From contig NC_070619.1 in the NCBI RefSeq assembly GCF_027172205.1, positions 1,808,001 through 1,872,000 of the forward strand: DNA of 64,000 nt. Direction: 5' to 3'. The notes under the pieces were generated by a model that did no database searches, was not told where the DNA came from, and was given only the letters and a program-made list of their open reading frames with translations. This stretch comes from Podarcis raffonei. Taxonomy: Eukaryota > Chordata > Lepidosauria > Squamata > Lacertidae. Positions 1 to 18,003 of this stretch are shown piece after piece. The first letter of the stretch is position 1. Every line of letters starts with the position of its first letter. The translations under genes were made by a program, and so were the position numbers.

Positions 1-380
1 CTACAATTCTATGATTCTTTAATATGCCAATATTGTGAATGATCTACTATAGATTTTCTTAAAAACCAACTGTAGGGATTCTCATCTGGAATATTTCTGA
101 TCTTAAAAGTTCTGACTGTTTTTTCCTGCTGAGTTTGCTGGGTCTTTCCTGCCGTTGACTCTGGAGAAGGCCTGGCGCCCTCTTCAGGCGCTATAATTCA
201 CTCATCGTAACCTCACGTCATACAGTACATGTAAAGCACAAAGATTCCTGGCAATCATTGTTTGTGAAGGGTGCTGGGAGTTGTAGCTCTGTGAGGGGGT
301 AAACTACAGTTCCCAGGATTCCTTGGGGGGGCCGAGATGTACTTTAAATGTGTTTTTAAGAGCCTGTAATGCTTTTCAGA
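1..380. other. Intergenic, AT-rich, possible MITE remnant
   Basis: No gene seen. The stretch at about 229-356 has rough inverted ends (GTAAAGCACA near 231 and TACTTTAAAT near 341) and internal palindromic words around 'gggagttgtagct' and 'ctacagttcccaggat'. This suggests a decayed MITE, but the boundaries are uncertain. Confidence 0.35.
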
Positions 381-534
381 GTGAAGGACAGCTCACTCGG
401 TAGAGCATGAGGCTCTTGTTCTCACGGCCACGGGTTCAAGCCCCATGTTGGGCAAGATTCCTGCACTGGAGGGGGTTGGTCTGGATGACCCTCAGGGTCC
501 CTTCCAGCTCTATGGTTCTGTGATTCCACATCTT
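381..534 (+). repeat. tRNA-Lys-headed SINE with CR1-like tail
   Basis: The head carries A-box-like 'gctcactcggtagagcatga' and B-box-like 'gggttcaagccccatg', resembling tRNA-Lys. It is followed by 'ggttggtctggatgaccctcaggg' and 'tctatggttctgtgattc', the CR1-type 3' tail. This is a SINE copy and not a tRNA gene, because the acceptor stem does not close. Confidence 0.8.
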
Positions 535-1452
535 GAGGCAAAAATTTCATAGGCTATGTGCTCTGCAAAGAAAGGCATCACCTTTGTTTGGGTCTGAGTC
601 TTCTGTCAACCCATTTCACTGGGGGGTGGACTGAGTTCAGGCTACATGTCATAAAACATGTTCTCAATCTGATCCTTTTCCATAGTTTTGTATGTATTGT
701 GGTATTTTATGCATTGTGACTTGCAGTTATTTTTACTGATTATAGTTCAGTAATTATTTATCGTAATGCTAAGAGTGAATTTCTGTTAAATTGTTATTTT
801 CTGTTGTTTTGAGAGTCCAGTTCATTGTGTGCTATTATATTCTAATAGATCATTGAATATTACTTTATTTGATATAAGTCGTTCCAATTTAAAGTTATGT
901 TTTATCATGACATTTTGTATTGGATCAGGTTATAGGGTGTTCTTTGTTGTCTGTTTTGTTGCTGCAAAGTGAAATGAAATGTCAAAAAGCAATAAAAAGT
1001 ACTAAGCGTACGTTGAAAGGGGAAACGGCGCCCTGCCAAACAGGTGGCGCAGGTTTCTGTGGCGCTCTTTGCAAGCCTACCGGACCTGTTGAAATGGGCA
1101 GAGAAATGGTCACAAATCCTCTTTTCCGAGCCCGATTCAGGCCTCTTCAGAGCATCATCTCTGATCCTGGCGACGTGGGACCTGGAAAATCCCAGGGGCT
1201 GCATGGCATCAGGAGCCCAGACGGCCTGTCCTGCCAAAGTCAACAATCTCTTCCCCGCAAAATTAGAGCCTGGCTCCCATTTCCCCCCAACAGAGCTCTG
1301 TGGCGGAAGAAGCCACCCACGGAAAGCAGGCCTGGCCGCTGACCCTTCCCTCTGGGTCGGACGCTCACCGGCTTCTCTCCCACGCTGGGGAGAAAGGCTC
1401 TTTTGGGCACTGCCTTCAGATGGCAGCACACGAAAGCTTATACCAAGAACAA
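535..1452. other. Intergenic stretch, no gene recognised
   Basis: An AT-rich half (540-960) is followed by a GC-richer half (960-1440). Open frames of about 240 codons exist on both strands, but none resembles a known protein and they overlap each other, so I do not call them. The last 45 bases ('cacgaaagcttataccaag') belong to an interspersed repeat that continues at 2300-2400 and is split by an L1 insertion. Confidence 0.5.
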
Positions 1453-1467
1453 ACGTAATTGGTCTCT

Positions 1468-2299
1468 CTCTCTTTTTTATTAAATATTTTGTTGATGCAC
1501 AAAAGTGTGTGCAATGTCTCTCTCTCATATTTTTTCTTTTCCATGTAACATTTTTACAAATCAGTTTCATTTGTTTAGACATTAGGAAGAAAGGGGGGGA
1601 GATGGGGGGGTCGGGTGGCAATGTTTCTATTTTACTTAATATATGTGGGGTTTGGTGTCAGCGTTGCTTGTGCACGTCCTTTGCTGTTCACTTGTGTTCC
1701 TTTGGTGGTGAGAGAGGTTGGGGTTGGCCCAGGGTGTGGTTGTTTGTTTGTGGTTGGCTATGATGGTCTTTGTTTTCATGTGTGAATGGGGTGGGTGGGT
1801 GTTTTGGATCAGTTTAGCCATATTGATTTGTATGCTGTTGGTGGATTTAGGTCAATGTCTTGTTGGGCTGTGTATGTGATAAAGGGGAGCCATACCGGGG
1901 TAAAGGCGTCTTCTTCTGCTTGTCCCCATGTCAGTTTCCATTTATTGGTTAATTTTTCTAGTAGGGCTGTTTCCCATACTATTTGGTACCATAGGTCCAT
2001 GCTTTCTCCTGACAGGTCTCTCCAGTGTCTGGCTATGATGCTTCTGGCTGCTGAAAGTAGGTGGGTTAGGAGTTCTTTGTGGTGTAAGTGGGCATTATTG
2101 TCTTGGAAGATGTTTAGTAGGGCCAGTTCTGGGGTGATGTCTAATACTTGCTTAGTTATTTTACATATTTCTCGTGTGGCTGCTGTCCAGAATAGTTGGA
2201 TTTTGGGGCACTCCCACCACATGTGGAGGTATGTGCCTGTGGAGTTGCACCCTCTCTAGCATTTTGGTGAGGTTCCTGGACATATTAGTCCTAGTTTTC
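1468..2299 (-). mobile_element. 5'-truncated L1 LINE (ORF2 C-terminus)
   Basis: The minus-strand frame at 1809-2222 encodes a typical L1 ORF2 C-terminus, beginning MWWECPKIQLFW (the 'MWW-CP-I--FW' signature) and followed by 'ITPELALLNIFQ'. The A-rich 3' end with AATAAA-like sequence lies at 1470-1485, read on the minus strand. The insertion is flanked by a 15-bp duplication, ACGTAATTGGTCTCT at 1453-1467 and ACGTAGTTGGTCTCT at 2300-2314, as expected for target-primed reverse transcription. Confidence 0.8.
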
Positions 2300-2314
2300 A
2301 CGTAGTTGGTCTCT

Positions 2315-2520
2315 AAGTTTTTTTTAAATATATATATATATATTTATATATATATAGACTGTGTCAGACCAACACGGCCACCACCTGAATCTATGCATCT
2401 GGCTGGCAGGCTCTTGCCCTATTTCAAGGAGAGGAAAAGGCAGAATCATAGAATTGTGGAGTTGGAAGGGACCCTGAGGGTCATCTAGTCCATCCCCTGC
2501 AAAGCAGGAATCTTTCCCCC
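2315..2520. repeat. Interspersed repeat remnants and (TA)n
   Basis: A short (AT)n run at 2329-2356 is followed by 'gaccaacacggccacc', the other half of the repeat split by the L1. At 2446-2512 a minus-oriented CR1-type tail begins 'gaatcatagaattgtgga'. Confidence 0.6.
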
Positions 2521-2835
2521 AACGTGGTTTGCCGTCCGGTTAAGAGGTCTGCCAGCTGCTTGGGACCAGTGTTGCCCGGGGCCTTGGGTGCCAGTCGCTG
2601 ATTCTCAGCCTAACTTTCTTCACAGGGTTGCTGTTTCTTTAGGCATTTTTTAATTTTCACCCCCCCCCCCCAGGAACAAGGATAACAGCTGGAGGAAATT
2701 AAAACAAAACTGTCAGAGGCAGGCAGAATGAGTGGTTGCACAGGTGTTGAAATGACAAAAAGTCCATAATATCAGCCTTGTTTTGGTTACCAAGTCTAGT
2801 TCCAGGTTTGCCCGAAATTCGTGGTGTATGTCAAT

Positions 2836-3138
2836 TTCAAGGCGCTAGTCCCTAAGCCGCGGAAGCAGCGAAGGCGGCGCTGCGACGGGCGATCGGGTAC
2901 GGCGGTGATGGTTCCAGCGCCTCCATCCTCCGCTGCAGGAGCCCCCCCCCGCCCCGTCTCCCGATCTCTGCGCTCCCTCCCCGATGCAGTTGGCAAATTC
3001 CAAGGCGCTAGTCCCTAAGGTGGAGGGGGGGAGAAAATCAGAGCCGCGATGGGAAACTGGGTGAGGGTCAGGCAGCGCCCCCTTTCCTGGCTCCTGGCTC
3101 CGCTGCAGTTGACCAGTTTCAAGGCGCTAGTCCCTTAG
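2836..3138 (+). repeat. Three copies of a 21-bp promoter-proximal motif
   Basis: CAAGGCGCTAGTCCCT occurs at about 2838, 3001 and 3120, with CTAAG or TTAG after it in each case. Similarity extends outward in pairs. Copies 2 and 3 share the left flank 'tgcagttg(g/a)c'. Copies 1 and 3 share a GC-rich right flank 'gcgaaggcggcgctgcg' / 'gcgcaggcggcgccgcg'. This looks like staggered local duplication just upstream of TMEM221. Confidence 0.75.
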
Positions 3139-3324
3139 GCGCGCGAGTTGCGCAGGCGGCGCCGCGCCCGGCGACCGGGGGGCGGCAGGATCGGCCCACC
3201 CCTTCGAGGCGCCTCCCCGCTCGCTCGCTCGCTCGCTCTCGCCTCCGCCCCGCAAGCGCTGCCTCGACGGCGCCCAGGGACCTTCTCCCGTCTCCGGCTC
3301 TCCCCGCGGCCCCGACCCGGCCCC

Positions 3325-10405
<7,081 letters not shown>

Positions 10406-10502
10406 AAAACGTGGGTAACCCGTCTTTGCAGAGGTGTATGGGGAGCCCGCTGGTTCTCTGAAGGCCTCTCAGCTATTAAAGACGTTTGCTCTTCCTTATT
10501 CC

Positions 10503-10566
10503 CGCAGCCTGGTTAATTGGCGGAACTCCCTGCCACAAGGTGGTGGCCGCTCACACAGGAGGTTTT
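10503..10566 (+). mobile_element. LINE C-terminal fragment ('CRNSLPQ' region)
   Basis: 'ggttaattggcggaactccctgccacaaggtggtggccg' matches the NSLP-QEVVMA region of the same LINE family as 8670-9268. It is too short for more detail and abuts the (TAA)n before the LTR element. Confidence 0.5.
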
Positions 10567-10589
10567 GAAATAATAATAATAATAATAAT

Positions 10590-11371
10590 TGTCAGCGCTG
10601 CCCAAGGTCCCAGCTCACACAAGACCAACGCTGCTTCTTGCTCAAGTTCAAAAGTCTTTATTGAAGTTCAGTCTCATTTCCAGACGTGCAGCGCGCAACG
10701 CTACATCTATCCGTCAGATCATAGAAGTCCCATCTGAATCTCCGCCCCCCTGACACCAGCTTAAGATTCTAGCTTTACTCCACCTCTTCCTCTGTTCCTT
10801 CTTTCTCTGGGTCCTTCTGCTAGTCGGAGTCTCTGCCCTCCGAGATTCTTCTGACGCTGATTCTCCCGACTCCTCCTCCCCCCTCTTTCGGGCTTTAGGA
10901 CCTGGCTCCCAATCCGGGTTTTCTGCTGTCCCGCGCTCCTCCACATTTGAACTTGGCGCGCGCGCGCAGCCTCCCACTTTCCTTCTGACCGTTACACTTG
11001 TGTCACTGCTCCCCCTTTCGGGGAGGCTAGCTGGACCTGCCCTTCCCTCCGTCTCCCCACTCCCCGATGGAGGAGACGCTGGTCCTGACTCCCATGCCTC
11101 TTCTCCCCCACTGTGCTCTGGTGGGGGAACTGGCCCTACTTCTCCGCTACTCCTTTGGGACTCCCCTCTGGTTCCCTGTTTATGGATCGTCCCCTCTGGG
11201 ATTCGCCTCGCCCTTACCATAGGCGCCCCCTCCTGGGAATCTTCTGATTCGCTGGAGAAGCTCATGGAATCTCTCGGTCCACTGTCATATTCCCCTACGC
11301 TCCCCTCTGATTCCTCTCCTCCGCTCTCTATTTGCTCTCTCCCCTGCTCTTCTGCTCCTGAGCCTCTGACA
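10590..11371 (-). repeat. 3' LTR of the Ty3/gypsy element
   Basis: 782 bp with ends TGTCAG...CTGACA. Almost identical to the copy at 16381-17162. The long pol reading frame continues into it from the internal region. A polypurine tract (AGGGGGGGATGGA on the minus strand, 11372-11384) adjoins it. Confidence 0.93.
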
Positions 11372-14300
11372 TCCATCCCCCCCTCGAAGCCCCCCCTTCC
11401 CCCCTCCCCCTCTTCGGGTGTGGGTTCCAGGTGCTCCAGCGCTGGGGGTGTGAGTGCTGGCTTCCGTTCTCTCTCCCTGGTGTGCAACCGTCCAGCGGGA
11501 TCAGGCCCCCCCACGATGGGTTCGTCGACATCGACTTCCTCTGCTTCCATTTCTCTGCTGTCGTGCTCAAAACCAAGATCCTCCCCCCACACGTCCATGT
11601 CCTCCTCTCCCCCCGGTCCCTCGGGTGAGGCTGTGTGCAAGGGCCCCCTCAGCAGTTCCCTGCTCCACCCCACTTCTGGTTGAGTGTCCCACCAATAGGA
11701 GCGGTCCGTGGCAAACCCCGAGAGCGACCCCTCCGGGGAGCTCATCCCCGGCGTCGGCTCCTCATCTGAGGAGAAACCTTGGAACGTGCTGGCTGACAGT
11801 GTGGGTGTGAAAAGCCAGTCGTCAAAATACTCCGCCGGCATGGGTCTGTGTGGGAAGATCGAATGGAACTCGTCTTTGAGATAGTGCTCCTCCACGGCGT
11901 AGCACGGCACCCACTCGTTGGCGCTGGCCGGAGTACCCTCCCTGGCGAGGAGATATTCAACTCCCTCTTCCCCCCATCTGGAGTCCAAAATCTCTGTGAC
12001 CTCGTTGAGTGGCGTCGCCCTCTGTGGTCCCTCCCCTGCTGGCGATGGGCTACGTGGAGCTGGTGCGGTCCCTGGCGCCTGAAACCTGTGGGGCGCCTTG
12101 TAAGGCGTGAGCACTGACCTGTGAAAGACTGGGTGCATTCTGGAGCCCTCCGGGAGTGTCAACCGGTAGGCCACTGGATTGATTTGTGCCGCGACCTGGT
12201 AAGGTCCCAGCTGCTTGTGTCCTAGCTTCCTCTTAGCTAGCGTTCTGGCCGGCACTGCCTGAGCTGCTAACCAGACCCAGTCCCCTACCTGTATGTCTTC
12301 CCCAACCCTCCTGTGCCTGTCTGCCTGCATCTTGTAGGCGTGTTTCGCGAGTTCCAAGTGCCTTCGGAGTTGCTCATGGACCTCCTGTAACTCTGCGGCT
12401 AAGTGCTCTGCCCCCCGTGGCTCCCCCTCTGCCTCGGTCTCCAACCCCGGGAAGGTTCTGGGGTGGCGCCCATTGTTGGCGAAGAACGGTGTCACCCCTG
12501 TAGACCCGTGCTTCGTGTTGTTGTAGGCAAACTCGGCTAGCGGTAGGTAGTCCACCCAGGTCGAGGGCTGTTGATTGGCGTAGCATCGCAGGTACTGCTG
12601 CATGATGGCGTTGACCCTCTCCGCTTGTCCGTTGGTCTGCGGGTGTCGTGCCGACGCTAAGTTGATCTTGACGTTCAGGATGCCCAGCAGCTTCTGCCAA
12701 AAGTTCGAGATGAATTGGCGGCCCCGGTCGGACAGGATGGACCGCGGCAGGCCGTGAGCTTTGAACACGTGGTCTATGAACAGCTTGGCGGTCTGTTCCG
12801 CTGTGGCCACCTTCGCGCACGGAATGAAATGCGCCATTTTGGTGAAGAGGTCTACGACCACGAGTACTGCTGTTTTGCCGCGCGAACTGGGCAGATCTGT
12901 AACAAAGTCCAGGGCCACTTTCTCCCATGGTTCGAGCGGCGTCTGCAGCGGTTCCAGCAGACCCGCCGGCTTCCTGTGTACTGGCTTGGCCCTTTGGCAG
13001 GTGTCACACCTGGAAACGTAATCCGCAACTTCTCCCCGCACCTTGGGCCACCAAAAGTCCCTGGTGACTAATTCCGCCGTCTTGTCCTTGCCGAAGTGCC
13101 CAGCGCTGGGCGCGTCGTGCAGCTGCTGCAAGACTCTCGCGCGAAGGTCTTCTCCCGGTACGTAGAGAGCCCCTTTGCGGAGGAGTAGTCCGTCGCGTAT
13201 CTGGAACTCGTCGTCCCTCGCTGTGCCGTTTCGCACCTCCTCCATCTTGGTTTGCGCAAACGAATCCGCCTGTAGCGCACGACGGACTGCGTCCAGGTCC
13301 ACTGCGGCTGAAGCGCACGCCCACACCTCTGGTGCGAAAATGTGTTTGGCCGCTGCCGGTGCCGCTTCCTCGAGATACTGCGGCTTCCTGGATAGCGCAT
13401 CCGCCATGACGTTGTTGTCTCCCGGGATGTATTCTATCCGGAAATCGAAATCTGCAAAGAACTCCGCCCAGCGGATGTGTCTCTGGTTCAGGAATTTCGC
13501 CGTGCGCCAGTACTCCAGGTTCTTGTGGTCCGTGCGAACCTGCACCGTGTGTCTGGCTCCGACGAGGAAGTGCCGCCACGCCTTGAAAGCTGCATGAATG
13601 GCCAGCAACTCCCTGTCCCAGATGGTGTAGTTCTGCTCCGACGTGCTGAGCTTCCTGGAGTAGAATGCGCACGGTCTCCAGTCCCCTTGCGGATCTTGCT
13701 GCAACAGGACCGCCCCCACCGCTCTGTCCGAGGCGTCCGTTTCAACCCTCATCGGTTTGCTGGGGTTTACGTGTAGCAGCTGTTCTTCGGACGCGAAGAG
13801 ACGCTTGAGCCTCCGAAAGGACTGCTCCGCCTGGTCCGTCCAGGTGAACTTCTTCTTCTTGGAGCTGAGGGTGTCCGTGATGGCCGCTGTCTCCTTCGCG
13901 AACCCCTTGATGAACTTGCGATAAAAGTTGGCGAAACCGACGAACTTCTGGACCTCCTTCCGGTTGCGCGGGCTCTTCCAGTCCAACACTGAGCGGACCT
14001 TGGCGCTGTCCATGGCAAGTCCCTTGTCGGACAGCTTGTAGCCCAGGAAATCCACCTCTGTCGTGTCGAACTGGCACTTCTCCAGTTTGGCGTAAAGTCT
14101 GTGCTCCCGTAGTCTCTGCAGGACCTCCTTGACGTCCTCCTCGTGCGCCTCCTGCGAGTCCGAAAAGATCAGGATATCATCTAAAAAGCAGACGCACTTC
14201 TTGTAGAGGAGTCCCGCTAGCACGTGGTGCATGAAAGCTTGGAAACAATGGGAGCCATTTTGGAGACCAAACGGCATGACTCTGTATTCATAGGTTCCTA

Positions 14301-15261
14301 AAGGCGTAAACATGGCTGTCTTCCACTCGTCGCCCTCCCGCATGCGTATAAGGTTGTAGGCCCCTCGTAAATCCAACTTGGTGAAGATCCGTCCCTTCCT
14401 CACCGTCGCGAGCAGGTCGTCAATTTTGGGCATGGGGAATGCTGTGGGCTTTGTCCTGGAATTGATGATTCTATAATCCACTATGAGCCTCCGTTCGGGC
14501 GTGTCTCTCTTCTTCACGAAAAACACGGGACTGCCCCCCACTGCTTTGGATTCCCGGATGAATCCCCGCTTCAAATTGCGATCTATGAACTCCCTGAGTT
14601 CTTGCATTTCGTCTTCAGACATGGAGTACAGTTTCCCAGTTGGCAGCGTCGCCCCTGGCAGGAGGTCAATCTTGCAGTCGTAGGGTCTGTGGGGAGGCAG
14701 CTTGTCTGCTTCCTTCTCGCAGAAGACTTCCAAAAGGTCCTTGTACTTGTTGGGCACCGCTTGCACCACGCCTAGGTGTAGCTGCGGTGCATCCTCTTGC
14801 CCCTCTCCTTCCTGGCAGGTCTGGATGCAGTGCGCTGCGCAGTAGGAAGAGCAGAAGGTCAATTGCCGCTGGTACCACGCTAATGCCGGGCTGTGCCTAT
14901 CCAGCCAACTCATGCCCAACACTATGGGCGTGTCCGACAGGTGGGTGACGTTGAAACTGATGACTTCGCGGTGGTTTCCAATTTGCATCACCAGCGGCGG
15001 TGTTTGCTGTACCACCTCTCCTCCCAGTATCTTCCTGCCATCTACCGTGACAACATTTAGGGGCATCGTGGCTGGCAGGAGTGCTATGCGATGCTGCTTG
15101 ACGAAGTCCAACCCTACAAAGTCTGCGTTGCTACCAGAGTCAATGGTAATAGGGACCTCCAGGGTGAGCCCATCGGGCAGCTGGAGCGATGCAGTGAGTT
15201 GCACCACTGGTTTGGGTGGGAGGGGGTCTGTGGGCTGCAAAATCTCTGGGGACTGTTTCAC
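10714..15261 (-). other. pol region of the Ty3/gypsy element
   Basis: This open frame of about 1515 codons carries, in order, an aspartic protease-like segment, reverse transcriptase (core FLDDILIF), RNase H, integrase with an HHCC zinc-binding head (H..H..C..C around 'CDTCQRAKPVHRKP') and DDE core, and a chromodomain-like segment near 'EYLLAREGTPASANEWVP'. A long Glu/Ser/Gly-rich C-terminal tail follows. The last 219 or so codons lie inside the 3' LTR. This is an element part and not a host gene. Confidence 0.9.
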
Positions 15262-16133
15262 TGACTCGCCTGGTTGAGCCCCAGAGCCTCCATCTCCAAC
15301 CAGGCGTCGCCTTTTCCCTGCTGCTCAACTGCCTGCTGAATTCCTCCTTTAACAGTTGCTGAGGCTGCAGTGTGCTTCTGGAGCCTCTGGGGACACTCTT
15401 TCGCCATGTGCTGTGCACTGTCGCAGATGTAACACTTCCTGCTCCCTCTAGGAGCCTTCGCCTTGACTGCTCCTGGTGTCTGGGCTCTGCTTGCTGTCTG
15501 AGCCCTTGCACCTCCGATTTCCATTGGCTCCTCTCCACTTATGAGAGGAGGCGTGGACTGAGCGCGCTCTGTCTCTCTGGGTAGGAAGGGAGTCGTTCTA
15601 ACTGACGTGTTTGCTCTTCGCCCCTCCTCCCTGCTCCACGGGCGTTCTTCCAGGCGCACCCCAATTGCAAGCGCCCTTTGGACTACTTCTGTTGTATTTT
15701 GGGGTCTCTCCCCCCTCGCCAGTTCATCTTTAACGGCTCCATTCAGCCCCTCCCAGAACAGATCCCTGACGGCAGCTGAGTCCTTCTGCCAGCCCAGCAC
15801 ATTTACTAACCCAAAAAAGCGGGAATGATACTGGCGCACCGTCGCTCTCCCTTGTCGCAATCCATGCATTTCCCTTCTAGCGACATCCACATCCACCGTT
15901 GATTTAAAGCAAGCGTCCATGGCTCCAATAAAAGCGCTTGAATCTTTGAGGGCGGGGTCATTTTCGCGTAGCAAAGTTCGCAGCCACGACTTAGCTTCCC
16001 CATGCAGATGAGTGATTATGAAACCCACTTTCTCCTCCTCATCTCTAAAATCTTTCCGAAGCAAATTGAGCGCGAAGACTACTTCTGCTCTGAAGTTAGG
16101 GTACTGCTGCAGGTTCCCGTCAAAATGGGTCAC
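15258..16133 (-). other. gag region of the Ty3/gypsy element
   Basis: Open frame of about 291 codons with the retrotransposon-gag core ('LHGEAKSWLRTLL', 'ATVRQYHSRFFGLVNVLGW') and one CCHC knuckle (CYICDSAQHMAKEC). This resembles gag of Sushi-like elements, the source lineage of the domesticated mammalian RTL/PEG10 genes. It slightly overlaps pol, as is usual in a family that expresses pol by frameshifting. Confidence 0.85.
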
Positions 16134-16380
16134 AAGGCTTGCCCCCCTTTTCCCGAGGCTAACTCCCTCCGGCTTGGCTCCCAGCTGCCCCTCCTTTCCC
16201 CATTTGTCCCACCTGGCTTGCAGATCCTGGCAGAGCGCAGCTGTGTCTTCTTCTTTTTTCCTAGACGCAGAACGTAGAGCGTTGACACCGCTTCCTGCAA
16301 TTGCTTGACTTTTTCCTCAGTCGTCATCTTTGCCTATCTCCGTGAGCTCGCAGAGTTTATTGGATTGAGATGGGACTTAC

Positions 16381-17162
16381 TGTCAGCGCTGCCCAAGGTC
16401 CCAGCTCACACAAGACCAACGCTGCTTCTTGCTCAAGTTCAAAAGTCTTTATTGAAGTTCAGTCTCATTTCCAGACGTGCAGCGCGCAACGCTACATCTA
16501 TCCGTCAGATCATAGAAGTCCCATCTGAATCTCCGCCCCCCTGACACCAGCTTAAGATTCTAGCTTTACTCCACCTCTTCCTCTGTTCCTTCTTTCTCTG
16601 GGTCCTTCTGCTAGTCGGAGTCTCTGCCCTCCGAGATTCTTCTGACGCTGATTCTCCCGACTCCTCCTCCCCCCTCTTTCGGGCTTTAGGACCTGGCTCC
16701 CAATCCGGGTTTTCTGCTGTCCCGCGCTCCTCCACATTTGAACTTGGCGCGCGCGCGCAGCCTCCCACTTTCCTTCTGACCGTTACACTTGTGTCACTGC
16801 TCCCCCTTTCGAGGAGGCTAGCTGGACCTGCCCTTCCCTCCGTCTCCCCACTCCCCGATGGAGGAGACGCTGGTCCTGACTCCCATGCCTCTTCTCCCCC
16901 ACTGTGCTCTGGTGGGGGAACTGGCCCTACTTCTCCGCTACTCCTTTGGGACTCCCCTCTGGTTCCCTGTTTATGGATCGTCCCCTCTGGGATTCGCCTC
17001 GCCCTTACCATAGGCGCCCCCTCCTGGGAATCTTCTGATTCGCTGGAGAAGCTCATGGAATCTCTCGGTCCACTGTCATATTCCCCTACGCTCCCCTCTG
17101 ATTCCTCTCCTCCGCTCTCTATTTGCTCTCTCCCCTGCTCTTCTGCTCCTGAGCCTCTGACA
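16381..17162 (-). repeat. 5' LTR of the Ty3/gypsy element
   Basis: 782 bp, the same ends and length as the 3' LTR and about one difference from it. It is followed directly on the plus strand by the remaining (ATA)n and an older LINE. Confidence 0.93.
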
Positions 17163-18003
17163 ATAATAATAATAATAATAATAATATTTGTACCCCGTCC
17201 ATCTGACCAGGTTGCCCCATCCACTCTGGGCAGCTTCCAGCATATACAGAAATACAGTAAAACATCAACCACTTATAAACTTCCCTATACAGGGCTGCCT
17301 TCAGATGTCCCCTAAAAGTTGTATAGTTACTTATCTCCTTGACACCTGAAGGGTATTCCACAGGGAGGGCACCACCACAAAGAAGGCCCTCTGCCTGGTT
17401 CCCTGTAACCTCACTTCTTGCAGTGAGGTTACCACCAGAAGGCCCTCGGTGCTGGACCTGGCTGAATGATGGGGGTGGAGACGCTCCTTCAGGCATACAG
17501 GGATGAGGCTGTTTAAGGTTTTAAAGGTCAGCACCAACACTTTGAATTGTGCTTGGAAACGTACTGGGAGCCAATGTAGATCCTTTAAGGACCGGTGTTA
17601 TATGATCCTGGCAGGTGCTCCCAGTCACCAGTCTGGCTTCCGCATTCTAGATTAGTTGTTGTTTCCAATTCACCTTCCAAGGTGGCCCCACGGAGAGCGC
17701 ATGGCAGTAGTCCAAGCGGGAGATAACCAGAGCATTGACCACGCTGGCAAGACAGTCTGCGGGCAGGTAGAGTCTCAGATGGAGTTGGCAGACAGCTGCC
17801 TTGGACGTAGAATTGACCTGCGCCTCCATGGACAGCTGTGAATCCAAAATGACTCCCAGGCTGTGCACCTGGTCCTTCAGGGGCACAGTTGCCCTATTCA
17901 GGACCAGGGAGTCCCCCACCCCTGTTCACCCCCTGTCCCCCAGAAACAGAACTTCTGCCTTGTTAGGATTCAACCTCAAGCCGTTAACCACCATCCATCC
18001 TGG
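17163..18003 (-). mobile_element. L2/CR1-like LINE 3' part, host of the LTR insertion
   Basis: (ATA)n starts at 17163 and the family 3' end follows ('ttgtaccccgtccatctgac'). Minus-strand frames at 17331-17540 ('LVLTFKTLNSLIPVCLKERL') and 17647-17919 ('GDSLVLNRATVPLKDQVHSL', 'RLDYCHALSVGPPWK') are reverse transcriptase C-terminus pieces. Part of the same (TAA)n tail lies on the far side of the LTR element at 10571-10589, so the tail was split by the insertion. Confidence 0.85.

Larger units (their letters stand above)
10590..17162 (-). mobile_element. Ty3/gypsy LTR retrotransposon, young, near-complete
   Basis: Full element of 6573 bp with two 782-bp LTRs and 5-bp flanking ATAAT, although the (TAA)n setting makes the duplication weak evidence. 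Read on the minus strand the order is 5' LTR, gag, protease, reverse transcriptase, RNase H, integrase, chromodomain-like segment, polypurine tract, 3' LTR. Gag has a CCHC knuckle and the RT core reads FLDDILIF, as in the vertebrate Sushi-like (V-clade, chromodomain) lineage. The two LTRs match at all but about one position, so the insertion is probably well under a million or so years old. It looks whole or nearly so, with at most one or two breaks. It sits in the microsatellite tail of an older LINE, between the 3' ends of TMEM221 and BORCS8. Confidence 0.93.

Noticed and set aside
384-470. tRNA-Lys-like gene
   Set aside because: The anticodon and box motifs are present, but the acceptor stem does not pair and a CR1-type SINE tail follows. 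It is a SINE head, like all other tRNA-like stretches here.
905-1763. Open frames of about 239 codons on both strands
   Set aside because: They overlap each other, resemble no family, and end within an L1. Their length is explained by GC-rich composition.
3148-3324. 59-codon N-terminal extension of TMEM221
   Set aside because: The frame is open but starts with TTG, with no ATG. The Arg/Pro-rich content is what a CpG-rich 5' leader gives in any frame.
11000-11683. Plus-strand open frame of 227 codons
   Set aside because: Antisense shadow of the pol region and LTR of the Ty3/gypsy element.
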